From Bacillota bacterium (lineage in GTDB: Bacteria; Bacillota; Bacilli; Lactobacillales; Enterococcaceae), in NCBI GenBank assembly GCA_023389005.1, contig JAEWFE010000125.1, positions 1-6,502 of the forward strand: a DNA stretch of 6,502 nucleotides. The letters run 5' to 3'. Shown here piece after piece: positions 1 through 5,499 of this stretch; position 1 is the first letter of the stretch, and each line of letters begins with the position of its first letter. A model generated the notes under the pieces. It worked only from the letters and a program-made list of their open reading frames with translations. It ran no database searches and had not been told where the DNA came from. Made by a program: the position numbers and the translations under genes.

Positions 1-2198
1 TAGTTGAACCGTTTTGGAAAGTCTATCAAAAAATTGGGAAGTTCTTTTTACCACTTCTATTCTTACTATTCTTCATCTGCTCTTTTTTAGTGATTTTTAC
101 AAGTGTGAGGACAAAGAGTATCCATTATTATGAAGGGCAAGTAGTAGAAGAAAGCATTCGCGCCAATAAAACCATTGAGAATACAGAGGCAACAAAAAAA
201 CGTAGACAAATTGCGGCTGAAGCAGTTACCCCTGAATATACATTTCAAGAAGATATTGCCAAACAACAATATCAATATGTGAATCGTTTGTTTGAATTGG
301 TAAAAAAAGTTGAAAAAAATGCGCAAGAAAAATATCAAGAGGCTTTAGATAATCAAAAAGCAGGTGATGTAGCGCCAAGTATCTCGGTTACTGATGAAAT
401 AGTCGATTTGAAAAAGCAGTTTGAATCATTGGACGCTGATAGTTTGACCTTTTATCAAAATTTTGACGATGCATTTTATAAAGAGCTATTCTCCATTTCA
501 AGCGAGGAGCTAAATGAAATACAGTCTCTAAGTTTAAAATATATTGATCAAGAATTTAAGAAGCAAATTAAAGAAGCTGATGTAACGGCAATTTTAAAAG
601 AATTAAATCAGCAAGTGAATGAACTGAAAACAACTGAAACTTCCAAAAATTTAGTGAAGACCATTTTATCTAAAGCAATTGTGCCTAACTCTTTTTTAAA
701 TGAGAAAAAAACAGAACAATTACGTCAAAAAGCGCGTGATGATGTGCAACCCGTGATGATTTATCAAGGAGAAATTATTGTACGCGAAGGTTCACAAATC
801 GATGCCGCTGCAATGGAAAAACTAAAATTATTAGGTTTAACCAATCAACGTGGGTCAATCTTCCCAATGGTTGCCTTAATTTTGGTTATTGTTTTACAAC
901 TTATTGTGTTATATAGCATTACTTGCCAGGAAAAAGATTTAAAACGTCGTATTATTAAAATTGTTTTTTATCTTTTAATGATGTTTGTTTCAATTGTTGT
1001 TATGAAGACGATTCAAGTAATTCAAGATGAGTCGATATCTTATTTATCACTCCTTTATCCAGCGATGTTTACCCCATTTGCTGTCAATGTATTGCTTGAA
1101 CGACGTCTAGCTATTGTCGCAGCTTTATTCCAAGTCATATTAGTGAATTTCATTTTCTATGATGCGATTGGGACAAGTGTGGTAACAATTATTGTGATTG
1201 CTTATCTATTTGCCGGTTTAATGGGTACGCTGTTGAAACGACATAATCTATATAAACAAAGACTACAGGCGATGCTTTTAGCTTTAGGCTTTCCGTTCTT
1301 CATGAATGTGATTGTTGTTATCATGCAAGGAATGAGCTTTTCTGATACGAAAACCTATTTAACACTTATTTGTGGCTTTATTGGAAATGTCATTTCACTC
1401 TTATTAATGGTCGGCTTATTCCCATATATTGAGCTTTTAGTCTCTGATGATAGTATGATTGTACTAAATGAGCTAAGTAATCCAAATCATCCATTATTAA
1501 AACAACTCCTAGAAGAAGCGCCAGGTACGTATCACCACAGTATGATGGTAGCTAATTTGAGTGCTAATGCTGTGGCTGCGATTAATGGTCGTAGTTTGCT
1601 TACGCGAGTTGCTTGTTACTATCATGATATTGGTAAGTTAAAACATGCGAACTTTTTTGTTGAAAATTTACCACATGGTGCAGAAAACCCTCACAATTTC
1701 TTGCTCCCTGAAGACAGTAAGCAAATTATTTTTGGCCATGTCATCGATGGTGCTAAAATATTAGAGCAATATCATATGCCACAAATGGTTATTGATATTT
1801 GTAACCAACACCATGGGACTACCTTGATGAAGTTTTTCTATGTGAAAGCCAAAGAACGTGATCCCCAAACAAAGGAAAGTGATTATCGTTATCCTGGGCC
1901 TAAACCTCAGACTAAGGAGGCTGCCGTTGTAAGTATTGCCGATAGTTGTGAGGCGGCTGTCCGTGCGATGGATCATCCAAGTAATGAAAAGATTCAAAAA
2001 TTTGTTCATCAATTAATTGAATCACGAATTTTAGATGGTCAATTGAACGAATCAGGTGTGACATTAAATGAATTAGCCATTATCGAAAAATCTATTGTTA
2101 ATGGTTTATGTAGTACGTTCCATTCAAGAATTAAATATCCTAAGATGGAATCTGAAGCCAAAAGCATGAAAGAAGAACAAGAAAGAAGAGAGAATTAA
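1..2198 (+). CDS. pgpH: Cyclic-di-AMP phosphodiesterase PgpH (7TM-HD family, YqfF-like), 5' end outside window
   Basis: Membrane-anchored HD-domain phosphodiesterase that hydrolyses the second messenger c-di-AMP to pApA. The frame is open from base 3 to the window edge with no good start; the GTG at 90 lies inside the first membrane helix, so the true start is upstream. Numbering from the codon at base 3, 731 residues are visible: an N-terminal helix (about 14-32), a large extracytoplasmic domain (about 34-285), seven hydrophobic segments (about 286-480) and a cytosolic HD domain (about 505-660). Expected metal ligands are all present: HH 511-512 in GTYHHS, H541-D542 in YYHDIGK, H579 in FGHVIDG, HH 603-604 in NQHHGT and D647 in IADSCEAA. 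The family is roughly 710-740 residues, so little is missing. Its stop overlaps the ybeY start by one base (TAATG). Function is inferred from architecture and motifs; confidence is high. Confidence 0.95.
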   Translation, partial: VEPFWKVYQKIGKFFLPLLFLLFFICSFLVIFTSVRTKSIHYYEGQVVEESIRANKTIENTEATKKRRQIAAEAVTPEYTFQEDIAKQQYQYVNRLFELVKKVEKNAQEKYQEALDNQKAGDVAPSISVTDEIVDLKKQFESLDADSLTFYQNFDDAFYKELFSISSEELNEIQSLSLKYIDQEFKKQIKEADVTAILKELNQQVNELKTTETSKNLVKTILSKAIVPNSFLNEKKTEQLRQKARDDVQPVMIYQGEIIVREGSQIDAAAMEKLKLLGLTNQRGSIFPMVALILVIVLQLIVLYSITCQEKDLKRRIIKIVFYLLMMFVSIVVMKTIQVIQDESISYLSLLYPAMFTPFAVNVLLERRLAIVAALFQVILVNFIFYDAIGTSVVTIIVIAYLFAGLMGTLLKRHNLYKQRLQAMLLALGFPFFMNVIVVIMQGMSFSDTKTYLTLICGFIGNVISLLLMVGLFPYIELLVSDDSMIVLNELSNPNHPLLKQLLEEAPGTYHHSMMVANLSANAVAAINGRSLLTRVACYYHDIGKLKHANFFVENLPHGAENPHNFLLPEDSKQIIFGHVIDGAKILEQYHMPQMVIDICNQHHGTTLMKFFYVKAKERDPQTKESDYRYPGPKPQTKEAAVVSIADSCEAAVRAMDHPSNEKIQKFVHQLIESRILDGQLNESGVTLNELAIIEKSIVNGLCSTFHSRIKYPKMESEAKSMKEEQERREN

Positions 2199-2677
2199 TG
2201 GAGATTACCTTTATTGATGAACAACATTTATTAACAGAGGAAAAATTAAATGAAATTGCTGATTTATTAGACTTCGCAGGAGATTATTTGAAATTAAGCC
2301 CTGATACAGAGATGTCGGTAACCTTCATGAATAATGCAGAAATTAGAGAAATCAATCGTGATTATCGAAATAAAGATCAAGCTACAGATGTGATTAGTTT
2401 CGCTTTAGAAGATGAAGGAGAAGGCGAATTAGCTATCATTTTTGATGAAGATGAAGCCTTTGATTTACCTAGAAACATTGGTGATATCATGATTTCTGTC
2501 GAGCGAGCAAAAGAGCAAGCGCAAGAATATGGACATAGTTTTGATCGTGAATTAGGGTTTTTAGCGGTGCATGGTTTCTTACATCTCAATGGTTATGATC
2601 ATATGACTCCAGAAGATGAAAAAGAAATGTTTACTTTACAAGAGGATATATTGACTGCCTATGGACTTAAAAGATAA
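2198..2677 (+). CDS. ybeY: Endoribonuclease YbeY (16S rRNA maturation factor)
   Basis: Zinc-dependent single-strand endoribonuclease of the UPF0054 family, implicated in 16S rRNA 3'-end maturation and ribosome quality control in the cytosol. The 159-residue product has the family's usual length. The signature H-G-x-L-H-L-x-G-Y-D-H is exact, with the three zinc-binding histidines at H125, H129 and H135. The other conserved blocks are present: NRDYRNKDQATDVISF (53-68) and GDIMIS (95-100). The ATG shares its A with the pgpH stop. The upstream sequence is only a weak purine run (AGAAGAGAG), so initiation probably depends on ribosomes finishing pgpH. The 3' end overlaps dgkA by 17 bases. Pairing with era, another 16S maturation factor two genes downstream, is a standard Firmicutes arrangement. 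Confidence 0.97.
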   Translation: MEITFIDEQHLLTEEKLNEIADLLDFAGDYLKLSPDTEMSVTFMNNAEIREINRDYRNKDQATDVISFALEDEGEGELAIIFDEDEAFDLPRNIGDIMISVERAKEQAQEYGHSFDRELGFLAVHGFLHLNGYDHMTPEDEKEMFTLQEDILTAYGLKR

Positions 2678-3071
2678 AGAAAGAAAAGAAAAAAATATTT
2701 CTAAAAATAAGCATTTTATCTATTCCCTTGATTTTGCAATTACAGGTTTAAAAACTGCTTTTAAAGATGAACGTAATTTCCGGTTTCACTGTTTTGCTTT
2801 AGTGGCTGTTTGTATGTTAGGCGTTGTCATGCATTTGAGTGTCATTGAATGGATTTGGATTTTATTGAGTGCCACACTAGTGATTGTAATGGAATTGGTG
2901 AATACCTCTTTAGAAAATTTAGTTGATATGATAACTAATTACCATTTTCATCCTTTAGGTAAAAAAGTAAAGGATATGGGTGCGGGCCTAGTTTTAGTGC
3001 AAGCAATTTTTGCATTAATTGTTGGATTATTAATCTTTGGGCCAAAGTTTTATGATTTGATATTTCATTAA
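2661..3071 (+). CDS. dgkA: Undecaprenol kinase / diacylglycerol kinase, DgkA family
   Basis: Small integral-membrane lipid kinase. In Gram-positive bacteria this family mainly phosphorylates undecaprenol to feed the lipid carrier used in cell-wall synthesis; E. coli DgkA acts on diacylglycerol. The 136-residue protein has a lysine-rich cytosolic start (KDKERKEKNISKNK), an amphipathic segment with the conserved ERNFRFH (37-43), and three membrane helices (about 44-60, 63-82 and 106-127). Catalytic and nucleotide-binding residues match the E. coli pattern: E78-x2-N81-x3-E85 in ELVNTSLENLVD and K104-D105 in VKDMGAG. The ATG lies 17 bases inside the end of ybeY, with AGAGGA about 14 bases upstream, a long spacing that suggests coupling to ybeY translation. 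Substrate choice cannot be read from sequence; undecaprenol is inferred from the likely host lineage. Confidence 0.93.
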   Translation: MDLKDKERKEKNISKNKHFIYSLDFAITGLKTAFKDERNFRFHCFALVAVCMLGVVMHLSVIEWIWILLSATLVIVMELVNTSLENLVDMITNYHFHPLGKKVKDMGAGLVLVQAIFALIVGLLIFGPKFYDLIFH

Positions 3072-3089
3072 TGAAGAAAGGATGTTAGT

Positions 3090-3989
3090 ATGACAATCGA
3101 GAAATCTGGCTTTGTGGCGATTGTTGGTCGACCAAATGTAGGAAAGTCTACCTTATTGAATCGCATTGTTGGTCAAAAAATTGCTATCATGAGTGATAAA
3201 GCCCAAACAACAAGAAATAAAATTCAAGGAGTATACACAACAGATACGACACAAATTGTATTTATTGACACACCAGGAATTCATAAACCTAAACATCGTC
3301 TTGGTGATTATATGGTTGAAGCTGCTTATAGTGCCTTACATGAGGTCGAAGTGGTGTTATTCATGGTTGCTGCTGACCAAAAGCGAGGAAAAGGTGATGA
3401 TATGATTATTGAACGCCTGAAGAAATTAAGTGTTCCAGTTTATTTGGTCATTAATAAAATTGATAAAATTCATCCTAATGATTTATTAGAACAAATTGAT
3501 GATTTTAAGGCGCAAATGGATTTTGCACAAATTATTCCAATTTCAGCAACGCAAGGAAATAATTTTGAAACGTTAATGTCAGAATTAGAAAAGAACATGC
3601 CAATAGGACCACAATATTTTCCTGAAGATCAAATTACCGACCATCCAGAATACTTTGTTGTATCTGAATTAATTCGTGAAAAAATATTACAACTTACTCG
3701 TGATGAAGTTCCGCATTCAGTAGCAGTGGTTATTGACTCTATGAAGCGTAAACCTGATGAAAAAGTACAAATTCAAGCAACGATTATTATTGAGCGCGAC
3801 AGTCAAAAAGGCATCATTATCGGTAAAGGTGGCTCCATGTTGAAGAAAATCGGCACACAAGCTAGAAAAGATATTGAAAAACTGCTTGGAGATAAAGTCT
3901 ACCTTGAATTATGGGTTAAAGTGCAGAAAGATTGGCGTGACAAGCAAGTTTATTTAACTGATTTTGGCTATAGAAAAGAAGATTATTAA
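3090..3989 (+). CDS. era: GTPase Era
   Basis: Essential Ras-like GTPase that binds the 3' end of 16S rRNA and assists 30S subunit assembly, cytosolic with some membrane association. The 299-residue product is full length. The GTPase domain shows G1 GRPNVGKS (13-20), the switch threonine region QTTRNKIQG (39-47), G3 DTPG (60-63), G4 NKID (122-125) and G5 SAT (152-154). The C-terminal type-II KH RNA-binding domain carries the GxxG loop GKGG (245-248) within IIIGKGGSMLKKIG. The start is fixed by AAAGGA at 3077-3082, seven bases before the ATG. It follows dgkA by 18 bases and precedes recO by 12, so it is an internal operon member. Unlike the B. subtilis arrangement, no cdd gene separates dgkA from era. 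Confidence 0.98.
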   Translation: MTIEKSGFVAIVGRPNVGKSTLLNRIVGQKIAIMSDKAQTTRNKIQGVYTTDTTQIVFIDTPGIHKPKHRLGDYMVEAAYSALHEVEVVLFMVAADQKRGKGDDMIIERLKKLSVPVYLVINKIDKIHPNDLLEQIDDFKAQMDFAQIIPISATQGNNFETLMSELEKNMPIGPQYFPEDQITDHPEYFVVSELIREKILQLTRDEVPHSVAVVIDSMKRKPDEKVQIQATIIIERDSQKGIIIGKGGSMLKKIGTQARKDIEKLLGDKVYLELWVKVQKDWRDKQVYLTDFGYRKEDY

Positions 3990-4001
3990 GAGGGTGAAGT
4001 A

Positions 4002-4784
4002 ATGGCCTTAGCAGAGTCAAAAGGGCTGATTCTCTTTACAAAAAATCATCGTGAAAATGATATGTTGGTTAAAATTTTCACTGAATCAGCAGGTAAGCAG
4101 ATGTTTTATGCTAAAGGAATCCAACGTAAAAACCAACCTTTAAAAGCAGCTGTTCAACCTTTTACTCAGGCAGTTTATATTGGAACCTTTAATAGTGAAA
4201 ATCTTTCTTTTTTGAACAGTGCCAAAGATATTCAACCGTTTTTAAATATTCAACAAGATATCTTTTTGGCTGGTTATGCGACTTATTTATTAAATTTAGC
4301 CGATGCAGCTATAGAAGATCATGTGTATGACCCGAATCTTTATCACTTTTTAGCTCAGTCGTTATTGTTTATTGATCAAGGCTATGATGCCGAAATTATT
4401 ACAAATATTTTTGAAATCCAAGTATTACAACGTTTTGGGGTACTATTTGATTGGCAACATTGTGCGATTTGTGGAGAAAGTCATGGAAAGTATGTTTATT
4501 CGAGCAAGTACCATGGCATCTTATGCGAAAAACATCAATATTTGGATGCGCGTCATTACCCAACTGATTACAAAATGATGCAACTTGTAAGAATTTTTTC
4601 GCAAATCCGTTATGAGCAAATTAATCAACTTGATTTAAAGCCTGAAACAAAACAGCGATTACGACAATTTATTGATTTTTTATACGATGAATATGTGGGT
4701 ATTCATTTAAAAAGTAAAAAATTTATTGATCGGATGAAAAATTGGCAAGATATTTTGAAAGGTGGTAAGGAAATATCAAGATAA
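4002..4784 (+). CDS. recO: DNA repair protein RecO
   Basis: Recombination mediator that works with RecR (and RecF) to load RecA onto SSB-coated single-stranded DNA and anneals complementary strands. The 260-residue product is typical in length. The N-terminal OB-fold is recognisable (ESKGLILFTKNHRENDMLVKIFT begins at residue 5), followed by a helical middle and a zinc-site region with C154-x2-C157 and C175-x2-H178 (HCAICGE and LCEKH). Many RecO proteins have a fourth cysteine where this one has histidine; histidine can still ligate zinc. A GAGGG-type ribosome binding site lies seven bases before the ATG. This is the last gene of the pgpH operon. No hairpin terminator is seen between its stop and the glyQS promoter about 37 bases downstream. 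Confidence 0.95.
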   Translation: MALAESKGLILFTKNHRENDMLVKIFTESAGKQMFYAKGIQRKNQPLKAAVQPFTQAVYIGTFNSENLSFLNSAKDIQPFLNIQQDIFLAGYATYLLNLADAAIEDHVYDPNLYHFLAQSLLFIDQGYDAEIITNIFEIQVLQRFGVLFDWQHCAICGESHGKYVYSSKYHGILCEKHQYLDARHYPTDYKMMQLVRIFSQIRYEQINQLDLKPETKQRLRQFIDFLYDEYVGIHLKSKKFIDRMKNWQDILKGGKEISR

Positions 4785-4820
4785 ATGAGTGAAAAAGTTT
4801 GTGTAAATGATGATAAACTA

Positions 4821-4850
4821 TTGACAACTTGAAATAGAAACGAGTAAACT
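4821..4850 (+). promoter_or_regulatory. Likely sigma-A-type promoter for the glyQS T-box transcript
   Basis: A perfect -35 hexamer TTGACA (4821-4826) is followed after 18 bases by TAAACT (4845-4850), a 4/6 match to TATAAT. A start near 4857 would place the 5' end about ten bases before the first arm of T-box stem I (4868), as expected for a T-box leader. The weaker alternative TTGAAA (4829) with TAGATA (4852) would start a few bases later. Assignment is by consensus and position only. Confidence 0.65.
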
Positions 4851-4856
4851 GTAGAT

Positions 4857-5074
4857 AAATTTAATACATGCGTTGAACAATTAAAGAATAAAAATCACTA
4901 TGATAGCGAGTCTGGGGAGGTGCAAGCCAGATATATATTTTTATTTGCGGCGATTGGGAGCATCTAATTGATTAAATGAAGCTGCCGAATGTATTCGGAA
5001 GTAGGGTGGAACCGCGAAATAAGATTTTTCGTCCCTATAGTTACCAAAAATAAAGGTGACTATGGGGACTTTTT
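4857..5074 (+). promoter_or_regulatory. Glycine-specific T-box riboswitch (glyQS leader)
   Basis: The leader RNA senses uncharged tRNA-Gly and controls termination before glyQS. Stem I pairs ATGC 4868-4871 with GCAT 4960-4963, CAAT 4878-4881 with ATTG 4953-4956, AATAAAAAT 4887-4895 with ATTTTTATT 4937-4945, and distal TCTGG 4911-4915 with CCAGA 4927-4931. The conserved AGCGAG and GGTGCAAG apical sequences are present. The specifier loop exposes GGC (4949-4951), a glycine codon. No stem II is evident, as in other glyQS T-boxes. A stem III hairpin (CCGAA 4985-4989, TTCGG 4994-4998) precedes the T-box sequence AGGGTGGAACCGCG (5003-5016). Its UGGA bulge (5007-5010) complements a UCCA tRNA end. 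The antiterminator pairs TAGGG 5002-5006 with CCCTA 5033-5037 and GCG 5014-5016 with CGT 5030-5032, competing with the terminator. The 5' limit is an estimate. Confidence 0.96.
5031..5074 (+). terminator. Intrinsic terminator of the T-box attenuator
   Basis: A 15-bp stem pairs 5031-5045 (GTCCCTATAGTTACC) with 5055-5069 (GGTGACTATGGGGAC), unbroken apart from two G-U wobbles, around a 9-base A-rich loop, followed by TTTTT (5070-5074). Its 5' strand shares CGTCCCTA with the antiterminator, so only one of the two can form. It should terminate glyQS transcripts when tRNA-Gly is charged. It could also stop read-through from recO. Confidence 0.95.
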
Positions 5075-5076
5075 GC

Positions 5077-5211
5077 ATCAAGGATGTGAGCCGGGTCGTT
5101 TAGCTCCAAGCAGCTAAGGTTGTCCGGAATGTCCGGAAAATCCATTATGTTTTAAGATTTTCCTAGACAGGCCGGCTTAGAGGCACAGGAGCTACCCGGC
5201 GAACACAGATT
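5077..5211 (+). repeat. Palindromic repeat unit 1
   Basis: A complete 135-base unit. Pairing arms, outside in: GCCGGG 5090-5095 with CCCGGC 5195-5200, TAGCTCC 5101-5107 with GGAGCTA 5188-5194, CTAAG 5114-5118 with CTTAG 5176-5180, TGTC 5130-5133 with GACA 5166-5169, and apical GGAAAATC 5135-5142 with GATTTTCC 5156-5163 around a 13-base loop. The left arm has an unpaired five-base insert (5096-5100). TGTG 5085-5088 or nearby bases can also pair with CACA in the right end. The left edge lies two bases after the T-box U-tract. No T-run follows, so it is not a classical terminator. Confidence 0.8.
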
Positions 5212-5345
5212 ACCAAGGATGTGAAGCAGCTCGCTCAGACATGAAGAAATTCGTGTGTTTACCTCACGCTGAGAAAATCGGATGAAAGGAGATTTTCTCA
5301 AGCGAGAGGGCGAATTTCACAATGTCTAGCTGCTGAACACAGATT
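5212..5345 (+). repeat. Palindromic repeat unit 2
   Basis: A complete 134-base unit with ends shared with unit 1 but different arms. Pairing, outside in: AGCAGCT 5225-5231 with AGCTGCT 5328-5334, AGACAT 5237-5242 with ATGTCT 5322-5327, GAAATTCG 5246-5253 with CGAATTTC 5311-5318, CCTC 5262-5265 with GAGG 5306-5309, CGCT 5267-5270 with AGCG 5301-5304, and apical GAGAAAATC 5271-5279 with GATTTTCTC 5291-5299 around an 11-base loop. As in unit 1, a five-base unpaired insert (5232-5236) sits just inside the outer arm on the left side only. Confidence 0.8.
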
Positions 5346-5458
5346 ATCAAGGATGTGAGACGGGGTGAACAGCTGCGAGCGGATAAGGTTTCCAAGATGT
5401 CGGCAAATCCGCAGTGTTATAAGATTTCACTCTATAATCGAACATCAAAAATTATCAA
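5346..5458 (+). repeat. Truncated and degenerate repeat unit 3
   Basis: This unit starts with the exact 14-base ATCAAGGATGTGAG of unit 1. It then aligns with the left half of unit 1 (GACGGGGTG for GCCGGGTCG, GATAAGGTT for GCTAAGGTT, GATGTCGGCAAATCC for AATGTCCGGAAAATCC, GTTATAAGATTT for GTTTTAAGATTT). The matching right arm is missing. It can still form GCGGAT with ATCCGC, or a short AAATC/GATTT hairpin. Its right edge is unclear; GAACA (5440-5444) and ATTATCAA (5451-5458) look like a decayed copy of the GAACACAGATTATCAA junction. The glyQ ribosome binding site lies about 30 bases further on. Confidence 0.6.
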
Positions 5459-5486
5459 AAACCCATAGTCTACCAAATGTAAAGAA

Positions 5487-5492
5487 AAGGAG
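5487..5492 (+). promoter_or_regulatory. glyQ ribosome binding site (fixes the start at 5500)
   Basis: AAGGAG is placed seven bases before the ATG at 5500. The glyQ frame is open back to a GTG at 5365, but those 45 extra codons run through repeat unit 3, have no ribosome binding site and do not resemble GlyQ. This site therefore decides the start. Confidence 0.9.
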
Positions 5493-5499
5493 CATTTGC

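Larger units (their letters stand above)
5077..5458 (+). mobile_element. Tandem array of palindromic miniature repeats (EFAR-like) in the glyQS leader
   Basis: Three units start at 5077, 5212 and 5346 (period 135 and 134). Each begins with A(T/C)CAAGGATGTGA(G/A), and the two internal junctions are near-identical over 25 bases (5201-5225 and 5335-5359, two mismatches): GAACACAGATTA joined to the unit start. Units 1 and 2 each fold into one long imperfect hairpin; unit 3 is only a left part. No ORF, transposase or U-tract terminator is present. The array fills the space between the T-box terminator and the glyQ ribosome binding site and is expected in every antiterminated transcript. The mosaic, palindromic form fits my memory of EFAR repeats, miniature insertion sequences assembled from variable modules in E. 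faecalis. That identity is from recall, not alignment. Array structure is certain; mobility is inference. Confidence 0.65.

Noticed and set aside
90..92. GTG at 90 as the pgpH start
   Set aside because: The frame continues upstream to the window edge and encodes most of the N-terminal membrane helix; starting at 90 would delete it.
1761..2012. Antisense ORF inside the pgpH HD domain, and similar shadows at 87-338, 2377-2589 and 5432-5677 (-) and 3193-3405 and 4372-4578 (+)
   Set aside because: All but 5432-5677 lie wholly within conserved genes; that one covers the end of repeat unit 3 and the start of glyQ. All are out of frame or antisense, and their products look like no known family.
3071..3088. 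Five-codon ORF (MKKGC) at the dgkA stop
   Set aside because: It has no ribosome binding site of its own and contains the era Shine-Dalgarno sequence, which explains its composition.
4785..4832. 15-codon ORF (MSEKVCVNDDKLLTT) after recO
   Set aside because: Its AAGGA is 13 bases from the ATG, it overlaps the glyQS promoter, and it has no glycine codons or other leader-peptide feature.
5121..5138. Tandem 9-base duplication TGTCCGGAA x2 in unit 1 as a recent slippage event
   Set aside because: Unit 3 aligns through the same stretch with only one- or two-base gaps, so the unit length was not changed by a duplication. Probably chance resemblance.
5090..5334. Units 1 and 2 as intrinsic terminators
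   Set aside because: The hairpins are long, but neither is followed by a T-run; the bases after both are GAACACAGATTA.
5077..5359. CRISPR array (short repeats at regular 134-base spacing)
   Set aside because: The intervals are about 110 bases, self-palindromic and partly related to each other. There are only three repeats and no cas genes.
5365..5499. 45-codon N-terminal extension of glyQ from a GTG at 5365
   Set aside because: It translates repeat unit 3, has no ribosome binding site and no GlyQ similarity. AAGGAG sits correctly before the ATG at 5500, where the family N-terminus begins.
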